Positions 1-9,684 of a stretch of DNA of 24,059 bases are shown piece after piece. Made by a program: the position numbers and the translations under genes. Origin of the DNA: Fragilaria radians (lineage: Eukaryota > Bacillariophyta > Fragilariophyceae > Fragilariales > Fragilariaceae); the NCBI GenBank assembly GCA_900642245.1, contig CAAAJI010000714.1, positions 1 to 24,059 on the forward strand. Direction: 5' to 3'. The notes beneath the pieces were generated by a model. That model made no database searches, was not told the origin of the DNA, and was given only the letters and a program-made list of their open reading frames with translations. Within the stretch, counting starts at the first letter, position 1. Every line of letters begins with the position of its first letter.

Positions 1-115
1 CTAGTGTAACATAAAATAATTCCTGAGGAAAGAAATTTAAGCTTAATCAAATCCAGTCTATCTTCAATGACTTCCTGAAACTGCGCTTAAGTATTGACTT
101 TCTGTAAACAGTGAT

Positions 116-2047
116 TCATTGAAACGCAGTTCTGTTACTTGATATTCCTTTGTTGCTACAAGTTGAGATTGGGAGAATACAATCCGAGTCATTTGCTATT
201 ACAACTTTCAAAGAAAAAGCCGCACTTATGCCACTAGAGTCCGACACAATGTAATGAATGGTTGTTACACTTATCATGGATCTCCTCTTTGAGGCCCGCA
301 AACATAGAATGTCATCAAACTTAACGCAACCTCTGGTACATGATGGATTCAAAAAGTCAAGCGTTTGCTGCGTCCCACTCATTGGCAATGATGGATTGTT
401 AGGCAACAAAGTGGTTGGTATTTGTATTGGATTACTAGACTTTGCCTTTGGAGTTGGAATTGGTGTCCTCTTTGGAGTTTTCGTAGAAGGAGACATGAGA
501 TCTGGGGCCTTTACTGTAGGCACTGAAGTCTTGGTCACAGGAGTTGAACCAATCGTTTTGGTTGCCTTCTTTTTTCCACCTTTCATTTCCATTCCCCCAT
601 TTGCAACAGCTTCCTTCACTTGTTTAGTTTTGAAACGCATTCTTTGAAGGGGCTGTGCCACTAGCGATCTGATGGCTGCAGAGTCATTCTCAATACTGAA
701 GGGAACATGCATCCGAGCCAGTGTACGACCTCTGGTTCCCCTTTCATAACTCTTATGACGGCGATGCCTTTCGATACGCAAAGACATCGAAAACATTTCT
801 GGTTTCATATTTTCGATTTCAGTCAAAGGGAATAATGGATGCTTCATTGGCTCAAGGCCAAAACGCTGCTTGCCAATTCCATGCATCATTTCTTGCTTGG
901 TTGGAACCTGGCTATTCATGTTGTGATGAGACGTTCGTTTCAAGTTACCACTGATGGGAATCAAATACTTCGACAAGAAGTTAGATTCATGACAAAATCG
1001 AATCGAGATTTTGAATGGTGGTTGACATCCCGTGGTAGGGAGAAAAGGAAGAAACTCTTTCATAGTAAAACATGCAAAAACTCCAGGATTTGAATTTTGT
1101 AGGCATAATGGAAGCACGTTTCCTTGAAGTATATTGCAAGAGTCAATCGAGAAAACACTTGGAGATTCGCTAGGTGTTACGGTTGATAATTTTGATGGCA
1201 GCTCCTCTATAGGTGGTTGAGTGATTGTAGAGGGAATATAACTACGAGATGGTTGCTGGCTTTCCCGTAGATCATTAAAATTAAAAGGCCCTATGTTGAT
1301 GACTGGCTGTGTGTTGCTAGAAGGAGAGCTAAGTGCTCGTTCGGGACTTGACGATGGGCTAACACTTATAGAGGGCAAGGTAGATGGTAAAACGATACCC
1401 GATGGTTGCCGACTTGCTGTTGTATGAGTACTTTGTGATAGCTCTGCACGTAAAGATGAAGGAAAATTAGATTTTGGAAGAAAACTAGCTGGGGGAAGAA
1501 TACTGGTAGAATTCATACTTTGTTTCGCAGGGAATACTCTATGTGATGGTTGCCTTATCGATGGTTTCCATCGTTGAGAAAGCTTCCTATCTAAGGAAGG
1601 AGAATTAGGTGGATGTACATTTGTTGATGATTTCAGATTCAATGACTGTGTAATTGATTCAGACGGAACGGCTATGAATGATTTTTCACTTTTAAGCGAA
1701 AATGCTTGGGATGGTGAACAAGAAGTTGAATGAATTTGGCTTGTAGATGCTTGTATGCTCACGTTTAAAGTCCCGAGACTTAGTAAAGACAGAAGCAATT
1801 TGGAAGGTTGGAAATTTGCCTGTGGCTTTGTGCTTGCTGACGGTGTAGAACTTTTAAATGGAAGTGAACTAAACGGAAGGACACTGAAGGTCGGCTCAAC
1901 ACTCTGGGAGAGAAAACTGGAATTTGCCTCCGTCAACCAAGGGCTATGACTACTTGATGGCAAAGGTGAAAGATGCTGCGCTAGCGCATTGTTCATGGCT
2001 ATCATCCCTATCATTTGTAGGAGTTGATGAGCGAGGAGAGATCTCAT
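116..2047 (-). CDS. Predicted secreted Ser/Thr/Pro-rich protein with two cysteine modules (paralogue of the gene at the right edge)
   Basis: I do not recognise this family. The frame is uninterrupted for 643 codons from the first ATG (2047-2045); an in-frame TAA lies just upstream. The N-terminus (MRSLLAHQLLQMIGMIAMNNALA) has an Arg followed by a hydrophobic stretch and an A-L-A end, a plausible signal peptide. Residues about 25-300 are Ser/Thr/Pro-rich with recurring Q-P-S steps. Residues 304-352 hold a module with spacing C-X10-C-X10-C-X14-C-X10-C. A basic and then Lys/Thr/Pro-rich linker follows (about 370-555). The C-terminal module (about 560-630) has C-X3-C-X7-C-X40-C-X6-C and a Y-x-V-S-D-x-x-G strand pattern reminiscent of HYR/Ig-like beta-sandwich domains (weak). 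The paralogue at 22538-24059 keeps every cysteine spacing. Inference: extracellular or cell-wall protein. It is unlike the surrounding retroelements and has no frame breaks, so it is probably a functional host gene. Confidence 0.75.
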   Translation of the reverse strand: MRSLLAHQLLQMIGMIAMNNALAQHLSPLPSSSHSPWLTEANSSFLSQSVEPTFSVLPFSSLPFKSSTPSASTKPQANFQPSKLLLSLLSLGTLNVSIQASTSQIHSTSCSPSQAFSLKSEKSFIAVPSESITQSLNLKSSTNVHPPNSPSLDRKLSQRWKPSIRQPSHRVFPAKQSMNSTSILPPASFLPKSNFPSSLRAELSQSTHTTASRQPSGIVLPSTLPSISVSPSSSPERALSSPSSNTQPVINIGPFNFNDLRESQQPSRSYIPSTITQPPIEELPSKLSTVTPSESPSVFSIDSCNILQGNVLPLCLQNSNPGVFACFTMKEFLPFLPTTGCQPPFKISIRFCHESNFLSKYLIPISGNLKRTSHHNMNSQVPTKQEMMHGIGKQRFGLEPMKHPLFPLTEIENMKPEMFSMSLRIERHRRHKSYERGTRGRTLARMHVPFSIENDSAAIRSLVAQPLQRMRFKTKQVKEAVANGGMEMKGGKKKATKTIGSTPVTKTSVPTVKAPDLMSPSTKTPKRTPIPTPKAKSSNPIQIPTTLLPNNPSLPMSGTQQTLDFLNPSCTRGCVKFDDILCLRASKRRSMISVTTIHYIVSDSSGISAAFSLKVVIANDSDCILPISTCSNKGISSNRTAFQ

Positions 2048-2053
2048 TAGCAC

Positions 2054-2321
2054 GACTTAGTCTAAATCGAAAACTCGTAAGATTTCTTTTTTGACGGTTT
2101 CGATGTATTCATGTACTACCTCGCGTCATGGGATTAAATTCATAAGTGTTGAAAAAGAACACGACGGCATCACGGATGAAAGAATAATAAAAAATACAAC
2201 CAGTAGGTTGTGGTATGTTCCAGCCGTACGTTTCTGCTACAGAGACTGCACCCAAGGCGGACTGCGGGAAATACCCGGCCCCGCTTTGATCCCGACAACT
2301 TCACAGTTTTTGAACCCGTAC
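2054..2321 (-). promoter_or_regulatory. Upstream region of the left host gene
   Basis: This is the interval before the minus-strand gene that starts at 2047, so it should hold its 5' UTR and promoter. I see no clear TATA box. A GC-rich patch (about 2240-2310) stands out from its AT-rich surroundings and contains the E2F-like octamer listed separately. A plus-strand frame crosses the region but has no ATG at its start and no recognisable product, so I do not call a gene. Confidence 0.3.
2264..2271. promoter_or_regulatory. E2F/DP-like octamer GCGGGAAA
   Basis: The plus strand reads GCGGGAAA; the minus strand, which is the gene's sense strand, reads TTTCCCGC, matching the eukaryotic E2F/DP consensus TTTSSCGC. 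It lies about 217 bp upstream of the ATG at 2047, inside a GC-rich patch, and is part of a small inverted repeat (CGGG-AAATA-CCCG). A single octamer can occur by chance, so this is only a candidate. Confidence 0.2.
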
Positions 2322-2477
2322 ATTAGGATTCAAAATCTAATTTTAAATCTCGTTTCATGCCATTATGATGTTGGTAATAATTGTTTGCTGTCCATAGATA
2401 TTAAGATTCAAAATCTAATTTTAAATCTCATTTCTTGCCATTATGATATTTGTGATATTTGTTTGTTGTCCATAGGC
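2322..2477. repeat. Two-unit tandem duplication, 78-bp period
   Basis: The segments 2322-2399 and 2400-2477 align without gaps at a 78-bp period. The block ATTCAAAATCTAATTTTAAA is identical in both; later positions differ at roughly a tenth of sites. The period is a multiple of three, so a plus-strand frame stays open through it, but that frame resembles no known protein. It is probably an old local duplication upstream of the left gene. Confidence 0.85.
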
Positions 2478-3059
2478 TTTGAATATTGCATCAATTACAT
2501 ACAAGCCTTGACCCATGATGCCTAGATTTCTTATCCCACAAAATCTTGCGGCAATGAAAGGAAGGCTTCATAAATGAATCCTACGTTTTCTTTGAGTCAA
2601 TGCTCTTCTTACCAATGAGACTGTGCCTTGGTTTTTATTTAATACGCTAGAGCACCTCATAATTGAATTCCAGATCTGACAACTTTTGCATTTGTTGAAT
2701 GCCTAAAGTGAAACATTCTGCAATAAGGACGTTTTGCTTGTCTTCATGTGGTTAGACCGCAATTTTCATCCTTATATTGAATCGAATCCTTCGTCAAGCT
2801 TGCATCGTATCTCTGCTAAGGTTACGGACAAATTATTCTTGCAGTAATAATTTACTCCTCCGCTTATATTTGATATCCAATATATTCTGAATATCTCTGA
2901 AGAAACTTCCTTATTCTTTTTTCAATGATTCACTTCAATCCTTCACAAACAAGGACTATTCTTCATTCCACACAAATCTAACATTAAATTATTTATTTAC
3001 TCATTTCATTTTATTAGTGTAACATGTACTGCCTAATTTTCCTAATTCTTCATTATTTA
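2478..3059. other. Non-coding AT-rich interval, nothing recognised
   Basis: I see no credible reading frame, RNA gene or repeat here on either strand. It separates the left gene's upstream region from the gypsy remnant and may contain further retroelement sequence too decayed to recognise by eye. Confidence 0.4.
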
Positions 3060-4316
3060 TTGACTTCCTGCAAAACGATTGGCGATATGAACCGTTCCAT
3101 AGAAGGGTTTACCTTTGCCACGGCACTGGAGTGAAATATGGTTACTATCACATCAAAGTAGATGCAGAGGCTCAAAAACAATGCAATATTGTATTTCTCT
3201 GGTGAAAGTGCAAGAAAAAACGTTTGCCCATGGGAATTGGAACTGTCCCAGATGCTTTTCCAGACATGATGTTCAAATAATCTCAAGATATGGAATATGG
3301 AAAAACCTATCTTGATGATTTGCTAATTCTAACACACAGCAACTTCAAATGCTATCTACTCAATTGAAAGATGGTTCTAGCAAGACTCTCAAGTGCTGGT
3401 ACAAGAATCTATGCATCCAAATCAACATTCTTTCCAGAACGAAAACTGGGCTATTGTATTTACACAAAAGGAATTCAACCAGCACACAATAAAATTGAAG
3501 CCATTCTTAAGATCAAAGTCCCAACCAGGAAAGAACGATGCCAATTTATTGGAATAGACAGCTACTATCGCAATAAGTGGTTTTACAGGAGTGGGCTTCT
3601 AGCCCCATTGACTAGTTTTCATCAAGTAAGGTCAAGTTGGAATGGCTTCCATCCCATCCACAGGCGCTGTAGAAAATTAAATTGGCACTGAGGTACTTTT
3701 ATCTTTCCCAAATTTCAGTAAACCATTTCAAAGCTATGCTGATGCACCTTATCATCAGCTGGGTGCAGTAATTATGCAGGGTAAGATTCCCATAGCCTTT
3801 TGCTTGCGAAAATTCAGAACAGCCTAAAGACAATCCAAGACATGTCACAATCCACAAGCAACTTCATCATTTAGCGAATACACAAAGTTATAAATGATGT
3901 GATCAGATCATATGGCATAAAAAAGGAAAATATAGAAGAAGGCAATCCGCTTGACTATTTTCTGCAATCTACTGCATAGGCACTTTCCACGCGAAACTAA
4001 AGGCAAGTCCCTATCAGTTAATGTTTGGCAGAGATATGATTCACAATATTGCATTCAATGCAGATTGGAACAAAATCCAAAAAAGGAATCATTATTTAAT
4101 CAATAAGCCCAACCAAAAGAAAACAAGAGTTAAACTCCTTATGAATGTAAGGTTGGAGACCAAGTGTCATTGGAAACACTCGGAATTCTCCGAAACTTAT
4201 CAAAACCCCTTTACAGGACCATATCCGGTAATAAAGGTATACAGAAATGGAAAAAAAATGCATCGGAGAGGGTGAGTATCCGCCAAATCTCTCCATTTCA
4301 ATAAAATCCCATATTT
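3060..4316 (+). pseudogene. Decayed Ty3/gypsy pol remnant (RT, RNase H, integrase C-terminus)
   Basis: Read in shifting plus-strand frames, this matches Ty3/gypsy Pol in order. About 3078-3140 holds the RT start (I-x-D-M ... E-G-F-x-x-A-T-A-L). The active site is YLDD at 3308-3319, followed by D-L-L-I-L-T. Then 3371-3691 is the thumb/connection region, with L-G-Y, G-I-x-P and Y-Y-R motifs. About 3700-3830 is RNase H-like (YADAPYHQLGAVI). About 3985-4300 is the integrase C-terminal part, with FHAKLKASPYQLMFGRDMI, G-P-Y-P-V and finally S-E-R-V-S-I-R-Q-I-S-P-F. In-frame stops and frameshifts separate the blocks. RNase H runs almost directly into the integrase end, so several hundred bases including the zinc finger and catalytic core are deleted. 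The fragment order and motifs are seen directly; the family assignment rests on knowledge of gypsy Pol. Confidence 0.85.
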
Positions 4317-4433
4317 AACAGGAGCATGCGGGCAAATGACATACCTAATGTATAAATCAAGAAGTCAATACCTGATGTAAGAGATTATGGACAATATTCA
4401 CTCTATAGATACATTAAAAGGCTTTTTTAACCA
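4317..4433. other. Spacer between gypsy remnant and old copia LTR piece
   Basis: Short AT-rich interval with no reading frame. It could contain the 3' end of the gypsy element, but I see no recognisable polypurine tract or LTR boundary. Confidence 0.3.
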
Positions 4434-4560
4434 GTGTTGGAGGCGTCCCCTATCGTTAGTACAATGAACGAGGATATTCTATGTATTTATACATCTATTC
4501 ATGGAAGTTACGAGTCAACTACCCTTTTTGTTTCTCCATACATATGGATGACAATAAATA
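4434..4560 (+). repeat. LTR fragment of an old Ty1/copia element (upstream partner of 19084 onwards)
   Basis: It begins TGTTGGAGGCGTCC, a TG start expected of an LTR. It shares GGAGRCGTCC, CGTTAGTRCA, ATATTCT, GTATTTA, CATC and ATGG in the same order with sequence from about 19089. It is followed by a copia RT remnant in the same orientation. Beyond about 4560 the similarity becomes too weak to follow by eye, so the end is uncertain. I infer that this is the 5' LTR of the element whose RT is at 4842-5130. Confidence 0.55.
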
Positions 4561-4841
4561 GTGTTTTATCATACAAATTAGGTGATGACTAAATACTGCT
4601 CGTACATGGAAAGCATGTATAATGCTTTGCAGGACCCGTCTATGTAGACAGAAAACAAATTGATGCAAATCATGCAACAATCTAACTCTTCATAGGATTA
4701 ACTCTTCACAAGAGCTGATGAATGCATAAGAGGATACAAGAGCAAAAATATGGCATTCAAAATAGATGAATCAATAATGTTAATTTTCGAATCATGTTGA
4801 CCGCAAATTAAGTTGGAACCAAAAAGCTTGTATTGTTGACT

Positions 4842-5130
4842 CTGAATATTCCACAAGGTTTGAATTTTGATTCCAACAATATTTAATTACTAACCAAAAC
4901 AATGTATGGACTTGCAAAGCACTAGAATTCTATATGGAATTAATCTCTGAACTCAAGTCAAACGGATTTATATAGAATACATCTAATCCGTGTTTATTGT
5001 CGAAATGGAATCTAGATGGAAATTTGATGATTGGTATTTACATTGATGATTGCTTGGTAGTTGGAAATTGTTGCAGAATAGTTGTTGAGTTGAAGGAGAA
5101 TGACCTACCTTGACTGAAGGATCAAGAAGC
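4842..5130 (+). pseudogene. Decayed Ty1/copia reverse transcriptase remnant, distinct from the array family
   Basis: Plus-strand blocks follow copia RT order: L-N-I-P-Q-G (from 4842), then M-Y-G-L-A-K, then FYMELISELKSNGFI, then N-P-C-L-L-S-K-W, then GIYIDDCLVVG with YIDD at 5039-5050, then a short K-E-N-D-L stretch. Stops (TAG after K-H, TAG after G-F-I) and a frameshift interrupt it. The sequence differs clearly from the array's RT, which has Y-V-D-D-G-I-I-T, so it is another copia lineage. RNase H and everything upstream of RT are missing. It lies between the LTR piece at 4434 and the array insertion point at 5203. Confidence 0.75.
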
Positions 5131-5196
5131 TAATCCCTAACACAATAGGTTGTAAACAATAGCAGTTGAATAATAAAATTTAAAACAGGAGATGTG

Positions 5197-5202
5197 TGCG
5201 TG
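5197..5202. repeat. Target-site duplication TGCGTG, left copy
   Basis: These six bases directly abut the first LTR and are repeated exactly at 19078-19083, directly after the last LTR. None of the internal LTR junctions carries such a pair, so the whole array behaves as one insertion locus. Six bp is slightly longer than the 5 bp most common for copia integrases. Confidence 0.8.
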
Positions 5203-5596
5203 TGTTAAAGAAATATCATTGAAATGTATGGTTTTTGTACTAAAAGTGCAATGATAGTTAAATGATTGTCCCGGAAAAGGAAATTAGGAGATAAATGAGA
5301 GAGATTTCATTTCTATTTGTTTTAAAGAAGATATCCAGGTTGAAGTTTTTTATGTTAGATGGATTAGCGATATCCAGGGTTTCAGAAAAATGTGTTAGGC
5401 GAAAAATGGGCGAAATCAAAGATTAAAAATCAGTTGGAGTAGACAGTAAAAATATTAGTGAAAACCTTATAATTTGGAACAACTCTCGTGTTCTTTCTTT
5501 CAAGTTCTTCTCACCTCTTTCATTTTTCATCGGAATTTTGACTGTTTCTTTTCAGAAACACTCTATCATCAAAGACAAATACTTTGAAATTTAACA
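5203..5596 (+). repeat. LTR 1 (T variant)
   Basis: 394 bp with perfect 7-bp terminal inverted repeats TGTTAAA / TTTAACA. A TATA-like TATAAT lies at 5468-5473, followed by a pyrimidine-rich tract. Two direct repeats may be regulatory: GATATCCAGG at 5330-5339 and 5369-5378, and GGCGAAA at 5398-5404 and 5409-5415 (starts 11 bp apart). The base at 5585, 12th from the end, is T. Confidence 0.95.
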
Positions 5597-5632
5597 CGTT
5601 TATAAATGCACAAGGGCCCTAAGAAGTGAAAA
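5597..5632 (+). promoter_or_regulatory. Leader and presumptive primer-binding region of unit 1
   Basis: Only 36 bp separate the LTR end from the gag-pol ATG at 5633. The sequence after the LTR (CGTTTATAAATGCAC...) lacks the TGG expected for priming by an intact tRNA 3' end. If the primer pairs here, an internal tRNA fragment (as in Drosophila copia) or another RNA is more likely. A GGGCCC palindrome follows. The ATG context (AAAATGG, A at -3, G at +4) is favourable. Confidence 0.5.
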
Positions 5633-8600
5633 ATGGATGTAAAGTTGAAATTGTCGATGTTCTCGGGAAACGCGAAGGATTGGGAGCACTGGTCGAAGAC
5701 TTTTCTTGCCAAATCGAAGCTCAGAGGATACAAAGACATGATTTTAGGTACAGAGGAAACAAAGAAAGACGAGCCAAGTTATCAGGAAATGAAGACCCTA
5801 AACGATTTAGCTCATGCCGAGCTTTTGGTTAGCTGTGAATCCGATTTGTGTTTTGGGATTATTGAAAATAGTAAAAGTGAAAAGTTCCCTGATGGAGATG
5901 CAGCGCTCGCATGGTTAAATCTGACGGAGAAATTTGAGCCAAAGACGAAGATGAATATCATTAAATTGAAGAAGGAGTTCATGGAATGCAAGCTCAACAG
6001 TTTTAACAAGGATCCCGATGAATGGTTGATGAATTTGGAGAATTTAAAATGGAAATTAAAGGGAATGGGGCACAAGGTCAGCAACGAAGACATGATGGTG
6101 CATATCCTCCATAATCTCCCGAAGGAATATGAAAATACAATCGAGATCATGGAAATTGAGCTGGAAAACGGCGAATTAGATTTAAACAAGATGAGAGAGC
6201 AATTGAGGAACAAATTTACAAGGTTTGACGCTCAAGAATGGAAAGAAGACCCAGATACAGCTTTGGTCGCAAAGAATGGATTTAAAACGATCTATAAAAA
6301 ACAATGCTATAATTGCGGTGAGATGGGACATAAAGGATATGAATGTCCAAAGAGAGAGCAAGAAAAGAGTGATAGCGCCGAAGGAAAAGAAGAAAGAAAA
6401 TGGGTGTATAAGTGTCATTTGTGTGGCGACCCGAACCACAAAAAATACGATTGTCCGTTCCACTATCGGAATCGGAAGAAAGAAAGAGTTAACGTCAGTA
6501 CAGAAAACGAAATTGTCCTCATGGGAGGTACCGAAGAATTGGAAAATAAAAACCTGTGGATTTGTGATACAGGAGCAAGCTGTCACATGACAGGGAGCTC
6601 AGAGGGATTATCAAACATTAAAATCATCATTCAGAATGTGATTTTAGGAGATGGAAGGAATTTAAAAGCTGAAAGAATTGGAGAGTTACGACTTAAAATA
6701 ATCAACAACGGTTCTTATGTCGTCTTACAGGATGTCAAAGTGGTTCCTGATCTCAAAGTGAACCTATTTAGCGTGAGTTGTGCCTTGAAAAGTGGAGCTA
6801 GTATCAAGTTGAAAGGCGAAGGGATCGTGGTGTCAAAAGGGAAGATGGAAATCGGGTTCGATGAAATTTTAAAGATGGGAAAAGGGCACTTAATGGCGGC
6901 AAAGTTGGAAGTTGATAACGATTACGGTCTCGTTGGAGGTGGATATACTTTTGAAAATGTGATGGAGTACCACAAAAAACTTGGGCATCCATCGATCGAA
7001 GCGACAAGGAAAACAGCGGCAGCGAATCACATAAAACTCACTGGAAAAGTCGAGAAATGTGAAAATTGCATCCTTGCGAAGTTAAAAAGAACCAACATTA
7101 GCAAATTGAACCTGCATAAAGCCAAAAAGAAAGGAGAAAGATTGTGTATCGATATTTCCTGGATTAAAAAAAGCAGTATCGGAAACAATAAATATTGGCT
7201 GCTTATCGTGGACCAATACACAAGCATGAAATGGAGTTTTTTTATCAACAGGAAGCCCGAAGCAGGAAAAATAATCATCGAATTCATTAAATCAGGAAGA
7301 AACAAAGACCCAGACTTCGGCAAATTTTTAAGGCTAGATAACTCTGGAGAAAATCAGGCAATGGTGGCAAATTTGAAGAAGGAAGAATTAGAAATTTCGA
7401 TCGAATTCACAGCCCATCACACACCCGAACAAAACGGAAAAGTCAAAAGACGCTTTGCAACTTTGTGGGGAAAAACAAGAGCGATGTTAAATGGAGCGGG
7501 TTTTCCAGATGAATTGGGAGAAAAAATGTGGGCCGAGCGTGCGTCAACGGCTACAAAGTTGAACAATCTGATGATAAAGAAGGAAGGGAAGAGCCCGTAT
7601 GAATTGTTTTACAAAAAGGAAATGAATTTAGGATCGAAATTGAGAAGATTCGGTGAAATTGGAATAAAAAAGGATTACAATGTAAATGTAAGCAACAAAC
7701 TTAAGAATAAAGGTGGACTGTGCGCTTTTTTGGGATATCCAGAGGATCATCCAAGAGAAACATTCAAGGTATTTGACCTAAAATCTGAAAAACCAATTGT
7801 GACGAGAGATGTAAAGTGGCTGAATAAAACCTATGGCGAATATTATGGGAAGAATGGAACATCTAATCTCGAAAACACTGAATTAGAGAGCTCCGATGAA
7901 GAAATCGAGATCGAATTTGTCAAGATTGCGAAAGAAGAAAGTGAGAAAGAAGTCGAAGATAAAAAGATAAATGAAAAGAGCAAAGTTGAATTTATCAAAA
8001 GTGTTGATGCTCCAAAACCCATCAATTTCGGACTGGAAAGGAAAGCAAAAATTAAAAAGGAAGATGAAACAAACCTTTTGATGAGCGACGAAATAGTAAA
8101 AGTGGAACCAAAGAATTTCAAAGAAGCATGGTATAACGAAAATCCGATGGATCAAGCAAAATGGAGAGAGGCAATCTCAAAATAGTTGAATTGCATGAAA
8201 GACTTAAAAGATTGGTCAAAAATCGATGGAAGCCATGATTTGGAAGGGAGAAAACCTATTGGAAATAAATGGGTGTTTAAAATTAAAAGAGATGGGCAAT
8301 TCAGAGCAAGATTAGTAGCTCTTGGATATAACCAGATTCCAGGAGTTGATTTTCTCGAAAATTACTCCCCAGTGGTCAATGATTGCAGCTTTCGAGTATT
8401 GATGGTATTGATCCAAGAAAAAGGTTATAAAGTGAATAGCTTTGACGTCGAAACAGCCTTTTTAAATGGCAAGTTGGAAGAAAATTTGTATATGAAAGTT
8501 CCACAAGGTTTAGCAGAAGTAGAAGGTATTGAGGAAAGGAAGGATACATTCCTAAAGCTGAAAAAGTCAATCTATGGTCTGGTGCAGGCAGCCCGACAGT

Positions 8601-9673
8601 GGCACAAAAAATTCGAAAAGGTGATAACTGGCATGGGATTCGATAAAAATCAAATAGATCCATGCATGTTTTTGAAGGAGAAAGAAAATGAAAGAGTATA
8701 CATTTGTCTTTATGTCGACGATGGAATTATTACAGGAGACGATTTTCTTATGTCAGAAACAATTACAGAACTCAAAACATTCTTTAATCTTAAAGTGCAG
8801 GATGGAATGAAAGATTTTCTAGGATGCGAAATAGAGATTGAAGGAGAAAATTGATGGATTGGACAAGCTAGGATAATCGAAAGATTGGAAAAAGATTGGA
8901 AAAGTTATATGAAAAAGAAAACAATCAACATTCCAGTTGGAGAAGGTTTCAAAGTTATCCAACCAAAAGAAGAGGAAGAAAAAATGGTCGATGCCAACCA
9001 AAAATTGTTCAGAAGTGGTATTGGAACTTTGATGTATCTGGTTAAATTAAGCAGGCCTGAATTGAGTAACACAGTGAGAGAATTATCGAAAGTTATGGAT
9101 GGAGGAACTGATAATCATTTTGATGCTCTAAAAAGAGTTATTACATATATTATTCAATCAAAAGAGGCAAGAATTCAATTGAAACCACTAAAGGTGAATA
9201 AATGGAAAATCGAGGCATTTTCAGATAGCAATTTTTGTGGAGATAGAGATAATCGACGAAGTGTGACAGGATTCATCGTTTTCCTAAACAAAGTGGCAGT
9301 GAGCTGGAGATCCAAGTCGCAAAATAATGTGTCTTTATCCACAACAGAAGCTGAATACGTGGCGGTTTCAGAAGTTGCGAAAGAAATTAAGTTTTTAACA
9401 GATTTATTGGAAGTAATGAAGATCGAATACGAAAAACCTATCAAGGTGAATATTGATAATGTTGGAGCTTTATTCTTGATTAAGAACCGAAACACAAGTG
9501 AAAGGACTAGACACATAGACAGCAGATATCATTTCACGCGAGAATTGATGGAAGAAGGTTTGATTAAAGTGGAATTTGTTAAGTCGGAAGATAATGTTGC
9601 AGATATTTTTACCAAAAGCTTGAGTACAACATTATACAATAAACACAAAAAGAAGTTCATGACCGATCATTGA
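5633..9673 (+). pseudogene. Gag-pol of unit 1 (type A), interrupted by TAG and TGA and with a mutated integrase site
   Basis: One frame of 1347 codons from ATG 5633 to TGA 9671-9673 is broken by TAG at 8183-8185 and TGA at 8852-8854. Residues 1-285 are Gag, with a UBN2/Retrotran_gag_2-like core (about 90-200) and two CX2CX4HX4C zinc knuckles (C225-C238 and C261-C274). The aspartic protease site is D-T-G-A-S at 312-316. The integrase zinc finger is H447-X4-H452-X23-C476-X2-C479. Catalytic Asp are D507 and D569, but the Glu expected 35 residues later is Lys605 (AAA, 7445-7447). After the TAG comes RT with YVDD (8711-8722) and the L-G-C motif; after the TGA comes RNase H with A-F-S-D-S-N, T-E-A-E-Y and N-I-D-N-V-G-A. 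Gag, protease and most of integrase could still be made as an 850-residue product; RT and RNase H could not without readthrough. Confidence 0.93.
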
Positions 9674-9684
9674 AGTATGAGTCC

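Noticed and set aside
2..77. TAGTGTAACAT and TGACTTCCTG shared in the same order with 3015-3070
   Set aside because: Two blocks of 11 and 10 bases with different spacing and no similarity between them; it could be a tiny dispersed repeat but is too short to support.
2091..2525. A 144-codon plus-strand gene spanning the 78-bp duplication
   Set aside because: Its start is TTG, it has no recognisable domain, and it lies in the probable promoter of the minus-strand gene; the open frame survives because the repeat period is a multiple of three.
5626..5832. 68-codon frame overlapping the gag start in units 1 and 3
   Set aside because: It is the +1 frame shadow of gag, starts at GTG and has no independent support.
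8183..8854. A variant genetic code in which TAG or TGA is sense
   Set aside because: Homologous positions in unit 2 are ordinary sense codons (GAG, CGA), unit 2 has its own TGA elsewhere, and TGA ends the host gene and the gag-pol frames. Mutation explains the stops.
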